Assembly: GCA_937880755.1 (NCBI GenBank)
Contig: CALGRX010000018.1
Coordinates: 1-46,360 of the forward strand
DNA length: 46,360 nt
Reading direction: 5' to 3'
DNA from: an uncultured Clostridia bacterium
GTDB lineage: Bacteria; Bacillota; Clostridia; Christensenellales; UBA3700
Shown here in pieces: positions 8,767 through 17,232 of this stretch. Each line of letters opens with the position of its first letter. The stretch's first letter is position 1. The notes beneath the pieces are model-generated. The model saw only the letters and a program-made list of their open reading frames with translations, was not told the DNA's origin and did no database searches. Position numbers and translations under genes: made by a program.

Positions 8767-11700
8767 ATGGGCAAAAAAATGACTATCGACGGTAATACGG
8801 CTGCCGCGCATATCGCGTATGCTTTTAGCGAAGTAGCGGCTATCTATCCTATTACTCCGTCTTCCCCTATGGCAGAAAACTGCGATGAGTGGGCAAACCA
8901 AGGCAGAAAAAATCTTTTCGGTCAGGTATTGAGATTGGCAGAAATGGAATCCGAAGCGGGTGCTGCCGGAGCCGTACACGGTTCTTTGATGGCAGGTGCT
9001 TTGACTTCTACCTTTACGGCAAGCCAAGGCTTGTTGCTTATGATTCCTAATATGTACAAAATCGCAGGTGAGTTGACCCCTTGCGTATTCCACGTAAGCG
9101 CGAGAGCTCTTGCATATCACGCACTCAACATTTTCGGTGACCACAGCGACGTTATGGCTTGCCGTCAAACGGGATTTGCAATGCTCTGTTCCAACTCTGT
9201 ACAAGAAGTAATGGACTTGGCTTTGGTATCGCACTTTGCAACCCTTAAATCCAGAGTTCCTTTCTTGCACTTCTTCGACGGTTTCCGTACCTCGCACGAA
9301 GTTTCTAAGATTGAGATGATTGATTACGCGGACATTTTGCCTACCTTCAACAGCAAATACGCTCAATACGTAGCCGACTTCAAGAAGCGTGCGCTCAACC
9401 CTGAGCACCCAACCCAAAAAGGTACGGCTCAAAACCCTGATATCTATTTCCAAAATAGAGAAGCTTGCAACACCTTCTACAACAACGTTCCCGGCATCGT
9501 AGAAGAAGCAATGCAAGACGTTGCTAAGATTACGGGACGTAGCTACAACCTCTACGACTACTACGGCGCACCAGACGCAGAAAACGTCATCGTCGTTATG
9601 GGTAGCGGTGCAGAGACCGTTGCAGAGACCGTTGATTACCTCAACGCTAAGGGCGCTAAGGTCGGCCTCATCAAAGTAAGACTCTTCAGACCATTTGCAG
9701 TAGACAAGTTTGCAGCCGCTATCCCTGCCAGCGTCAAGAACATCACCGTACTCGACAGAGTGAAAGAATGCGGTAGCGCAGGCGAACCACTCTACCTCGA
9801 CGTAGTTGCCGCCGTTGCGGAAGCTAAGAGAAACATCAACGTCGTTGGTGGAAGATTCGGTCTTGGTAGCAAAGAGTTTACTCCTTCTATGGTCAACGCT
9901 ATCTACCAAAATATGGCTAGCGGTGCTCCTAAGAACCACTTCACCGTTGGTATCGTGGACGACGTGACCGGCACTTCTTTGGAAGTTAAGGACGTCATTG
10001 ACGCTTCTCCTGCAGACGCAATCAGCTGCAAGTTCTACGGACTCGGCTCAGACGGTACCGTAGGTAGCAACAAAAACTCTATCAAGATTATCGGTAACTA
10101 CACCGAAAAATACGCTCAAGCATACTTCGCTTACGACTCCAAGAAGTCGGGCGGTATCACCGTATCTCACCTCAGATTCGGCGACACCCCAATCAGAAGC
10201 GCATATCTCATCGACCACGCAGACTTCGTGGCTTGCCACAACTCTTCTTACGTTGTCAAATACGATATGATCTCTTCCCTCAAGGACGGCGGTACGTTCT
10301 TGCTCAACAGCCCTTGGACGGTAGAAGAGATGGAAGAAAAACTTCCTGCTTCCATGAAGCGTCTCATCGCTAAAAAACACATCAAATTCTACAATATCGA
10401 CGCTATCAAAGTCGTTAGCGAAATAGGACTCGGCAACCGTATCTCTACGGCAATGCAAGCTTGCTTCTTCAAGCTCTCCGGCGTAATCGACTACGCTGAG
10501 GCAGAAAAGCATATGAAAGAGTTCGTTGTAAAATCTTTCTCCAAGAAGGGCGAAAAGGTTGTCAACCAAAACTTTGCCGCTATCGACAACGCTATCAGCA
10601 ATATAGTAGAGATCAATTATCCTGAGTCTTGGGCAGAGGCTACTACCGGTGCAACCGTAGCAAAGGTTACCGACGACAAGTACTTCAACGAAATCATCGC
10701 TCCAATCCTTGCTCAAGAGGGTGACAAGCTCCCTGTATCGGCATTTTTGCCTAACGCAGACGGTTGCGTGCCTACCGCTACTACCCAATTTGAGAAGCGT
10801 GGCGTAGCAGTCAAAGTTCCTCAATGGATTAGTTCCAACTGTATCCAATGCAACCAATGTTCCTTCGTTTGTCCACACGCTTGTATCAGACCTGTCGTTC
10901 AAAAGGAAGAGAAACTTGCAGGTGCTCCTGATACCTTCGCTGTAGTAGATAGCAAGCCGGCTAAGGGTTACAAAGTCCGTGTGCAAGTCAGCGTTCTTGA
11001 CTGTACGGGTTGCGGAAGCTGTGCCAATGTCTGCCCTGCTAAAGAAAAGGCTCTCGTTATGGTTGACCTTGACAAGGCGATCGACGCAGGTGAAGCAAAC
11101 AATTGGAACTTCAGCCAAACACTCCCTGCATCCGACGCTCCTATCAAGAGAGATACCGTTCTCGGTAGTCAGCTCAATAGACCATACTTCGAGTTCTCGG
11201 GCGCTTGTGCAGGTTGTGGAGAAACTCCTTATCTTAAAGTTATCACCCAAATGTTCGGTGACAGAATGGTAATTGCCAACGCAACGGGTTGTTCTTCTAT
11301 CTACGGTGGCTCTGCTCCTACCTGCCCATACTGCAAAGACGAAAACGGCAACGGTCCTGCTTGGGGCAACAGCTTGTTTGAAGACAACGCAGAATTCGGT
11401 TATGGTATGAATATCGCATACGCGCAACGTAGAGGCAAGGTTGCAGAAGATATGCAAGCCGTTATGGCTCTTGGCGTAGACGACAATACCGCCGCTCTCT
11501 TCAACAACTGGCTCGACACCTACAAGGACGTTGAGGCTAACAAAGTCGCTTCCGCAGCAGTTAAGGCAAATATCGACGCTATCGTAGCCGCAGAAACCGA
11601 CGCCGAGAAGAAAGCTCTCCTCACCGCTATCGCAGACGCAAAAGACTGCTATATCAAGAAGTCTATCTGGATCTTCGGTGGCGACGGTTGGGCATACGAT

Positions 11701-12297
11701 ATCGGCTTCGGCGGACTCGACCACGTGCTCGCAATGGGCGAAGACGTCAACGTCATCGTTCTCGATACCGAAGTTTACTCCAACACCGGCGGACAAGCTT
11801 CCAAGTCTTCTCCTACGGGTGCGGTTGCTAAGTTTGCCGCAGGCGGTAAGATTACCAAGAAGAAAGACCTCGGCAAGATTGCTATGAGCTACGGATACGT
11901 TTACGTTTCCCAAATCTCTATGGGCGCCAATATGAACCAATGCCTCAAGGCTATCAAGGAAGCCGAGGCTTACGACGGACCATCCCTCATCATCGCTTAC
12001 GCTCCTTGTATCAACCACGGTATCAATATGTCCAACAGCCAACTCGAAATGAAGAAGGCAGTTGAGGCAGGATATTGGCAGTTGTATAGATACAACCCTG
12101 CTCTCGTAGAAGAAGGAAAGAATCCTTTCACTCTCGATAGCAAAGCACCAACCGGCGACTACAAAGAGTTCCTTATGGGCGAAAACAGATACGCTCAACT
12201 TGCAAAAGCTAAGCCAGAAGTTGCAGAAAAACTCTTCGAGCTCAACGAACAGCAAGCTAAGGCTAGATACGACGGCTACAAGAAATTGTCCGAGTAA
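8767..12297 (+). CDS. nifJ: Pyruvate:ferredoxin (flavodoxin) oxidoreductase
   Basis: PFOR oxidises pyruvate with CoA to acetyl-CoA and CO2, passing electrons to ferredoxin. It is a cytoplasmic, oxygen-sensitive enzyme of anaerobes. The 1176 residues match the single-chain form. The N-terminal pyrimidine-binding domain has YPITPSSPMAE and the AEMESEAGA glutamate region. A ferredoxin-type domain follows with two 4Fe-4S motifs, CIQCNQCSFVCPHAC (near residue 692) and CTGCGSCANVCP (near 746). The C-terminal TPP domain has ACAGCGETPY (near 812) and GDGWAYDIGFGGLDHV (near 972), then YSNTGGQASKSSPTG. It stands alone with its own promoter and terminator. Codon use favours C-ending codons, as expected of a highly expressed gene. 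Confidence 0.98.
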   Translation: MGKKMTIDGNTAAAHIAYAFSEVAAIYPITPSSPMAENCDEWANQGRKNLFGQVLRLAEMESEAGAAGAVHGSLMAGALTSTFTASQGLLLMIPNMYKIAGELTPCVFHVSARALAYHALNIFGDHSDVMACRQTGFAMLCSNSVQEVMDLALVSHFATLKSRVPFLHFFDGFRTSHEVSKIEMIDYADILPTFNSKYAQYVADFKKRALNPEHPTQKGTAQNPDIYFQNREACNTFYNNVPGIVEEAMQDVAKITGRSYNLYDYYGAPDAENVIVVMGSGAETVAETVDYLNAKGAKVGLIKVRLFRPFAVDKFAAAIPASVKNITVLDRVKECGSAGEPLYLDVVAAVAEAKRNINVVGGRFGLGSKEFTPSMVNAIYQNMASGAPKNHFTVGIVDDVTGTSLEVKDVIDASPADAISCKFYGLGSDGTVGSNKNSIKIIGNYTEKYAQAYFAYDSKKSGGITVSHLRFGDTPIRSAYLIDHADFVACHNSSYVVKYDMISSLKDGGTFLLNSPWTVEEMEEKLPASMKRLIAKKHIKFYNIDAIKVVSEIGLGNRISTAMQACFFKLSGVIDYAEAEKHMKEFVVKSFSKKGEKVVNQNFAAIDNAISNIVEINYPESWAEATTGATVAKVTDDKYFNEIIAPILAQEGDKLPVSAFLPNADGCVPTATTQFEKRGVAVKVPQWISSNCIQCNQCSFVCPHACIRPVVQKEEKLAGAPDTFAVVDSKPAKGYKVRVQVSVLDCTGCGSCANVCPAKEKALVMVDLDKAIDAGEANNWNFSQTLPASDAPIKRDTVLGSQLNRPYFEFSGACAGCGETPYLKVITQMFGDRMVIANATGCSSIYGGSAPTCPYCKDENGNGPAWGNSLFEDNAEFGYGMNIAYAQRRGKVAEDMQAVMALGVDDNTAALFNNWLDTYKDVEANKVASAAVKANIDAIVAAETDAEKKALLTAIADAKDCYIKKSIWIFGGDGWAYDIGFGGLDHVLAMGEDVNVIVLDTEVYSNTGGQASKSSPTGAVAKFAAGGKITKKKDLGKIAMSYGYVYVSQISMGANMNQCLKAIKEAEAYDGPSLIIAYAPCINHGINMSNSQLEMKKAVEAGYWQLYRYNPALVEEGKNPFTLDSKAPTGDYKEFLMGENRYAQLAKAKPEVAEKLFELNEQQAKARYDGYKKLSE

Positions 12298-12315
12298 TCT
12301 AACGACTTCAAAACC

Positions 12316-12346
12316 ATAGCCATTCCTTACGGGGTGGCTATTTTTT
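12316..12346 (+). terminator. Rho-independent terminator of nifJ
   Basis: An 11-bp stem, ATAGCCATTCC with GGGGTGGCTAT (two G-U pairs), a 4-nt loop and six T, 18 nt after the stop. Confidence 0.88.
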
Positions 12347-12469
12347 ACAAAATCGTTCAAGTCCGCTCTTTTTATTTTGGACATACCCAAAACACGGCTA
12401 TACCCTACTACGCAGTATCGACGACTAGATTTATAGCAATTTATCAATTAGATTCAATGATTTTTGAGC

Positions 12470-12496
12470 AAATAATAGCCCCGCAAAATGCGGGGC
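12470..12496 (-). terminator. Probable terminator of the kinase gene
   Basis: GCCCCGCA (12478-12485) pairs with TGCGGGGC (12489-12496) around a 3-nt loop, 13 nt after the stop. The following minus-strand tract (CTATTATTTG) is only partly T-rich. Confidence 0.65.
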
Positions 12497-12509
12497 AAAC
12501 AATAATATT

Positions 12510-13337
12510 TTATTTGACGTATATCTTGGTGCTCGGTGCGTAGCCCGACAAGATATCTTTGATAGAAAATTGCGGACTGGCAATATATATCTCGGTGCCG
12601 TTTTGTGCGGGTGCTTTGATATATTCGAGTTTCGCTTTAGCTCCGTTGGCACCTTTGCGAGAAGATCCTACGCACGCGCTTTGACAAGCGGTGATATTAT
12701 CTATCAGCTCGTACGGGTCTTTGCCAACGATTTCTCTGATAATCGTGTCAGGGTTGCTTGGATCGGCATAAATGCCGAGTGTCGAGGTATAAATCAACAA
12801 TCTCTTGCATTTGACGAGGCACGCTACTTGCGAAGCCGTCTCGTCGTTGTCCATACAATGCACCGTCTTTTGTCCCTTTTCTTCGAGTTGTCTAAGTTCT
12901 AGTTTGACTATCTCTTCGTCCGAGAGTGGGTCGTTGTAGTTGATGATTGGTATTGCATTTTGGGCAGGGCATCTAAGCAAGAGTTTGCGTAAATTTTCGC
13001 GTTTCTTATCGTCGTTGAAGTGTTGGTGTTCCACAAGGATTTGTCTTACGCTATATTTTGGGTCGATATACTGTCTATAATTAGCCATAAGTATGGCTTG
13101 TCCTTGAGCGGCGTAGTCGATTTTGTTGTCCTCTTCTTTGCCGTCAATCTCTTTGCCGTTACGTTTTAGATAGTCGAGTCTGCCTATCTCGGTTGCGCCC
13201 GAAGTAACCCATATCATACCGGGAGTCAGTTCGCTACTTATCCTTGCTATTACGTTGTAGTCAATGTCGCCCCACGCCTTGTTTACCAAAGCCATCGAGC
13301 CAACCTTACCTACCAATTCTATATCAAATGCGTTCAT
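12510..13337 (-). CDS. ProB-like amino-acid kinase family protein
   Basis: The 275-residue protein matches the amino-acid kinase fold and resembles glutamate 5-kinase most. It has KVGS (11-14), VTSGATEIG (44-52), IPIINYND (129-136), DNDETASQVA (163-172), YTSTLGIYADP (183-193) and GANGAKAKLE (229-238) in the order expected of ProB. Several are diverged: GANGAKAK replaces GTGGMxTK, and YTSTLGIY replaces the usual L-T-D-x-x-G-L-Y. There is no PUA domain and no proA nearby. Its substrate is therefore uncertain; it may be a short glutamate 5-kinase or another acyl-phosphate-forming kinase. GGAGG stands 5 nt before the ATG. It lies 63 nt after the metallo-hydrolase gene, probably in the same transcript. 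Confidence 0.75.
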   Translation of the reverse strand: MNAFDIELVGKVGSMALVNKAWGDIDYNVIARISSELTPGMIWVTSGATEIGRLDYLKRNGKEIDGKEEDNKIDYAAQGQAILMANYRQYIDPKYSVRQILVEHQHFNDDKKRENLRKLLLRCPAQNAIPIINYNDPLSDEEIVKLELRQLEEKGQKTVHCMDNDETASQVACLVKCKRLLIYTSTLGIYADPSNPDTIIREIVGKDPYELIDNITACQSACVGSSRKGANGAKAKLEYIKAPAQNGTEIYIASPQFSIKDILSGYAPSTKIYVK

Positions 13338-13381
13338 TCTTCCTCCGTATCGTCTTCTTAGACGTTTACGATTTATATTTT

Positions 13382-13399
13382 AGTCGATACGTATCGACT
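13382..13399. repeat. Perfect 18-bp palindrome between two genes
   Basis: AGTCGATACGTATCGACT lies 1 nt after the stop of the hydrolase gene and before the kinase gene. There is no T-run on either side, so it is not an ordinary terminator. A near copy (GTCGTTACGTATCGAC) occurs at 39464-39479. Confidence 0.7.
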
Positions 13400-13400
13400 T

Positions 13401-14699
13401 TTATGCTACTATTTGTTGGACGTCTTCTTGCTTGTTATAACAATAATATACGTCCACGCGATACGCCGTTGCAACTATAGTCAAGGTTGCCTGCGTTTTA
13501 TTCTTCTCTTCATTGTTGGCAGAGATTAGGTTGAGTGTTCCGTTTTCTCCTACTTGCACTACTACGTTGCCATCTAGGTCGGTGCGATAGACTTGCTCAA
13601 TGCCGTTGAAGTCGGTGTCGGCATTGAGGTCGTAGTAGTTAGTCATCAAATCCAAAACTTCCTGCGTTGGATGTCCGTGAGAGTTGCCCTCGCCCACGCT
13701 TATAACGCAATACTCGGGGTCAATGGCATTGAAAACTTGCTGAGCCGTAGTATTGTTCGCTCCGTGGTGAGGCAACTTGTATACGTCGCAGTCGATATCG
13801 TTGAGATAGCCTTTGTCCAAGAAGTATTTTTCATTCTTTTCGTTGGCATCACCCGACAAAACTATCGTCCTTCCGCCGTATTGCAACACGCATAGCGGAG
13901 ATACGGAATTGAGAACCTTAGCCGTAGAGCCTTTGCCAATAGACGGATAATCGGTGGCTTCGTAGCTAAAGCATTTCATAATCCAACCGTTACCTTCTAT
14001 ATTCCACTTGCCTACGTTGTAATTGATAGTTGCATCGGTCATAGTACCGTTTTGATTATACTTTTCGTTCCTTGCGCCCGTGATAACCTTGTTCCAAGCG
14101 CCCGTAGTATCGTCGGCAGCTTGAGGAAGATAAAAATTCTTGACTTCGTAATCGGCGATAACGTCGTCTATCTCCGACACGTGGTCGAGGTCGGTATGTG
14201 TAACGAATACGTAGTCAAGTTGAGTCACTCCCGCGCTTGCCAAAAGTGGCATCAAGTTATTCGCATAATAGTCTTTTTGTCCACCGCTCACAGCCTTACC
14301 CATATCCATAATCATAGTTTGACCGTCAGGGAACTGAATAAATATGCCGTCGCCTTGACCTACGTTGACGAAGGTCACTTGCAACATATTGCCTTCTATC
14401 GGCGTGATGCCTTGTATTGCGGCGCCGCCACCATTACCGGACGGATTTGATGGATTATTATCTTTGCCTGTAAGCATTGACAAAACCGAGTTGAATACGT
14501 CAGGCTTGAATAGATACAATGCAACTACGGCAACGACTATTGCCACTACCAAAATAATCAAAGCAACTTGCAGACCTTTGTTGCGTTTAATTTCCTTTTT
14601 CACTGCCTTTTTGGCTGATTTTGCAACTCTTTTGCCAACATTAGAACTGCCCTTAGTGTTACTCTTAGAACTGCTTCCCGACTGCTTTTTGTTAGCCAT
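13401..14699 (-). CDS. Membrane-anchored ComEC/Rec2-like metallo-beta-lactamase-fold hydrolase
   Basis: A protein of 432 residues. Residues 1-42 are basic and Ser/Lys-rich, 43-64 form one membrane helix, 80-100 are an Asn/Gly/Pro linker, and from about 105 there is a metallo-beta-lactamase-fold domain. Metal-binding blocks are HTDLDH (168-173), SGDANEKNE and LPHHGANNT, followed by a GEGNSHGHPTQEV block. This matches the C-terminal hydrolase domain of ComEC without the channel. The helix places the catalytic domain outside the cell, so an extracellular phosphodiesterase or nuclease role is an inference. The start is ATG 14699, with GGAGG upstream and a TAATG overlap with the MFS stop. Substrate unknown. 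Confidence 0.85.
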   Translation of the reverse strand: MANKKQSGSSSKSNTKGSSNVGKRVAKSAKKAVKKEIKRNKGLQVALIILVVAIVVAVVALYLFKPDVFNSVLSMLTGKDNNPSNPSGNGGGAAIQGITPIEGNMLQVTFVNVGQGDGIFIQFPDGQTMIMDMGKAVSGGQKDYYANNLMPLLASAGVTQLDYVFVTHTDLDHVSEIDDVIADYEVKNFYLPQAADDTTGAWNKVITGARNEKYNQNGTMTDATINYNVGKWNIEGNGWIMKCFSYEATDYPSIGKGSTAKVLNSVSPLCVLQYGGRTIVLSGDANEKNEKYFLDKGYLNDIDCDVYKLPHHGANNTTAQQVFNAIDPEYCVISVGEGNSHGHPTQEVLDLMTNYYDLNADTDFNGIEQVYRTDLDGNVVVQVGENGTLNLISANNEEKNKTQATLTIVATAYRVDVYYCYNKQEDVQQIVA

Positions 14700-16237
14700 T
14701 ATTCCTCCTCGGCGAAATACTCTACAACTTTTTGTTTCTTGACGGGCTTGTTGTCGCCGTGCTTTATAAATATGCACGACACTATCGCCAGCGTCACAAA
14801 TATAATAGCATAGACGAACACTGCGTTGCTACTGATTTTGTCCATAAATATTCCCGCAAAGGCAGGAGTTAGCGATTGCGCCGTCATAGACGATATATAA
14901 TAATACCCCGTATACTTGCCTACGTTGCTACCCTTGGACAATTCCGTCACCATAGGGAAGGTATTGACGTTGACGCACACAAGGCCGAAGCCCGAAAGTA
15001 TAAAGCATAGCGGGAACAATACTCCCACACCCGGGGTATTGGCAGTCATCAAAAAGCAAGGCACGAAAGCCACAGCCGATAGTGCAAGTCCGATGATAAT
15101 TGATTTCTTACGTCCGATTTTGCTTGCCATAAGCGCAACGGGAAGCATTGCTATAGCACCGCCCGCGCCGTTGATGATATTGATGACGCCTACAAAACTA
15201 TCCTTGAAGTTGAGTACCGAGGTCGCGTAAGTTGACAAGTGCGACTTGACGGCGTTATAACCCATAAACCAAAGGAAGACCGTGCCGAGTATGAGCAACA
15301 GCGACACGACTTTCTCTTTTGGAAGTTTGTCTGTAATTTGAATTTCTATCTCGTCGACAATCTCCCAACGCTTTTCTTCTTCGTATCGCATTTCGACGAA
15401 TTTCTTTTCTTTACATAGACCCAAAAAGAGCCCTAACATACACAGCATTACGCCCGCAAGCCCGATAAAGAGAGCAACGTGCGATTGGTATCTCTGCTTA
15501 GCTAGAAAGGTGTAAAGCAATATGGATACCAAGCCTCCTGCTCCGCCCATTATGTTGATGAGTGCGTTGGCTTGGCTACGCAAAGGCTTTGGAGTTACGT
15601 CGGGCATTAGCGCCACTGCCGGCGACCTATAAGACGCCATCGCCAGCAACGCGCACACGAGCACACACATAAACAATATAAAGTAAAGCGGTTTCGCCTT
15701 GGTGACTGCTCCTGCACACGCCACTTGCGCGCTATAAACGTTGTTGAGCATTTCGTTGTACATAACCAACGCTTCACCCTCAGGCTTGACGCCCGTAGCT
15801 ATTACGCCGTCGTAGATAGCGCGATAATCACCCACTAAGTACTTTTCGTCCAAACCGTACTGCACCAAAATATCCAAGTTTTGAATATCGGCTCCCATTA
15901 CGGCTCTATATTGCAATAGTTCGGTGATAGCAATGCCCACCAGGCACACCACCGCCGCCAACGTGCCAAAAAGTATGAAGTGCGTCCTACGTCCTAGTTT
16001 GGCACTCACCTTTTTGTCGCTAAGGCTTCCGAAAAACGGTAATAAGAATATAGCCAATAGATTGTCCAATCCCATAACTATGCCGTACTGTGCTTGGCTA
16101 AGTCCAAAGAATCTGCTTAGGATAAGTGGCATTATGTAGTCGTACACTTCCCAAAAGCACATTATGCCCATAAAGGCAAAGCCGACGAACATAGTTCGCT
16201 TGACGTCCAACTTCATATTTTCGTTGTCTGCGCTCAT
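14699..16237 (-). CDS. MFS transporter, GPH/sucrose-type family
   Basis: A 512-residue polytopic membrane protein with about 12 hydrophobic segments. The loop after TM2 has GLDNLLAIFLLPFFGSLSDK followed by a KLGRRTHFILFG motif, the MFS signature in the form seen in the glycoside-pentoside-hexuronide and plant-type sucrose transporter groups. A second copy in the C-terminal half reads ALMASKIGRKKSIIIG. A loop of about 75 residues between TM3 and TM4 is larger than usual. Substrate is not predictable; a sugar is likely from the family. The gene is followed by the hydrolase with a one-base overlap of stop and start. Confidence 0.87.
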   Translation of the reverse strand: MSADNENMKLDVKRTMFVGFAFMGIMCFWEVYDYIMPLILSRFFGLSQAQYGIVMGLDNLLAIFLLPFFGSLSDKKVSAKLGRRTHFILFGTLAAVVCLVGIAITELLQYRAVMGADIQNLDILVQYGLDEKYLVGDYRAIYDGVIATGVKPEGEALVMYNEMLNNVYSAQVACAGAVTKAKPLYFILFMCVLVCALLAMASYRSPAVALMPDVTPKPLRSQANALINIMGGAGGLVSILLYTFLAKQRYQSHVALFIGLAGVMLCMLGLFLGLCKEKKFVEMRYEEEKRWEIVDEIEIQITDKLPKEKVVSLLLILGTVFLWFMGYNAVKSHLSTYATSVLNFKDSFVGVINIINGAGGAIAMLPVALMASKIGRKKSIIIGLALSAVAFVPCFLMTANTPGVGVLFPLCFILSGFGLVCVNVNTFPMVTELSKGSNVGKYTGYYYISSMTAQSLTPAFAGIFMDKISSNAVFVYAIIFVTLAIVSCIFIKHGDNKPVKKQKVVEYFAEEE

Positions 16238-16264
16238 ATTTCACCCTTAGTATATTGTAATATT

Positions 16265-16294
16265 ATATTATCATATTCTACACCCCGTTGTCCA
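16265..16294 (-). promoter_or_regulatory. Candidate promoter of the MFS-hydrolase-kinase unit
   Basis: Minus strand TGGACA (16289-16294), 18-bp spacer, TAATAT (16265-16270), 28 nt before the ATG at 16237. The -35 and -10 are each one or two bases off consensus. Confidence 0.45.
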
Positions 16295-16390
16295 TACGTG
16301 TACAAAATTTTACAAGGTCAAAGCGTATACTTTACAATCTTGCTTTACGGTTCTTTGTTCTACCGATATATCTCACCTATTGATTAGTTA

Positions 16391-16420
16391 TTGACATAGT
16401 TTATATATATGCGATATGTT
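16391..16420 (+). promoter_or_regulatory. Candidate promoter of the decayed gene
   Basis: TTGACA (16391-16396), 18-bp spacer, TATGTT (16415-16420). Confidence 0.45.
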
Positions 16421-16437
16421 AAAAAATAAATGGATTG

Positions 16438-16460
16438 GTAACGACCGAAGAGATCGTTAC
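16438..16460 (+). repeat. Small inverted repeat in the leader of the decayed gene
   Basis: GTAACGA (16438-16444) and TCGTTAC (16454-16460) pair perfectly around a 9-nt loop, 20 nt before the ATG at 16481. Role unknown. Confidence 0.45.
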
Positions 16461-16480
16461 GACAATCGAAGGAACGTAAT

Positions 16481-17025
16481 ATGGGTGAAATCAATCCACA
16501 ACTCAGGCAATATATAGCCAAGCAAAAGCAAATTGAGGCTAAAAAATCCGCAGCCGCTACCCAAAAAGCCGAATAAATCAAAAAACGTCAACTTATCGAC
16601 GCAGGCTTATTTACTATGGCATTTGACTAGAAGAAAAGGACGTCAAGAGTGACGAGTATCCTTTTTTGCACTACGACACTACCACCAAAAAGTGTGTTGC
16701 CTAACAAAAAGTATATATCGAATTGACTGACGAAGAATATCAAGAGGCCCTCAAATATTACAAGCCTTCTGCCAAATTCGTATCGGAAGAAAAAGCAAAA
16801 ACAGCCAAAAAGATTAATGAAAAGACCGCTCATTCGGGACTGTTCGCTTTGTCTTTGATAATATTGATTGCCTCTATCGTGCGCACTTGCTTCGGTCTAT
16901 TCTTTATGATTGCGTGCGTTACGGTAAGCGTAGTGATAATGGCGTATTGCGCGCTAAGCGACAAGATAAGCAAACTAAATGCAAAACTAAATTCTATAGA
17001 TAAAAACTCGTCAAAGAATAAATAA
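16481..17025 (+). pseudogene. Decayed gene for a small membrane protein
   Basis: An ATG with AAGGA 7 nt upstream opens a reading frame rich in Lys, Gln and Ala (MGEINPQLRQYIAKQKQIEA...) that meets TAA at 16574-16576. The same frame continues as IKKRQLIDAGLFTMAFD to TAG at 16628-16630. One frame over, the sequence continues as EEKDVKSDEYPFLHYDTTTKKCVA, a TAA at 16699-16701, then QKVYIELTDEEYQEALKYYKPSAKF and two hydrophobic helices (about 16846-16950), ending at 17025. The pieces join into one protein of about 180 residues: charged N-terminus, then a membrane hairpin. Two in-frame stops plus a frameshift indicate decay. No family is recognised. The piece from 16723 might still be expressed. 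Confidence 0.6.
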
Positions 17026-17120
17026 AAATCCATTCTAATTAAATTGTTTATCATAAAATTTTGCAAATATAATCTCCTAAAACGACAAAAGCATAAAATC
17101 TAGAAATGTATCATACAAGC

Positions 17121-17150
17121 AAAAAGAGTTGACGAAAGTCAACTCTTTTT
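17121..17150. terminator. Bidirectional terminator after rubrerythrin
   Basis: A perfect 13-bp stem, AAAAAGAGTTGAC with GTCAACTCTTTTT, closed by a GAAA tetraloop. T-runs lie on the outgoing arm on both strands, so it can end both the rubrerythrin transcript and any transcript of the decayed gene. Confidence 0.88.
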
Positions 17151-17232
17151 CACAAGCCGTCCTCCTCACTATTGACCTAAGTCAATCCCCCAAGGTGTAC
17201 GACTTGATGCAAACTAATTGTCGATAATTAGA

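Noticed and set aside
8743..9939. A 398-residue open frame on the minus strand opposite the start of nifJ
   Set aside because: Antisense shadow of nifJ; composition rich in Cys, Ser and Val with no recognisable family, and it covers the nifJ start region.
10048..12447. A 799-residue open frame on the minus strand opposite nifJ
   Set aside because: It mirrors the strongly biased codons of nifJ, has no domain motif or ribosome binding site, and overlaps an unmistakable PFOR on the other strand.
16481..17025. Stop-codon recoding (TAA read as an amino acid)
   Set aside because: TAA ends many intact genes here (nifJ, manA, fba), and this locus also has a frameshift and a TAG, so decay explains it better.
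17172..17186. TTGAC-CTAA-GTCAA inverted repeat near the end of rubrerythrin as an operator
   Set aside because: It lies between the rubrerythrin stop and its terminator, away from any promoter, and the arms are only five or six bases.
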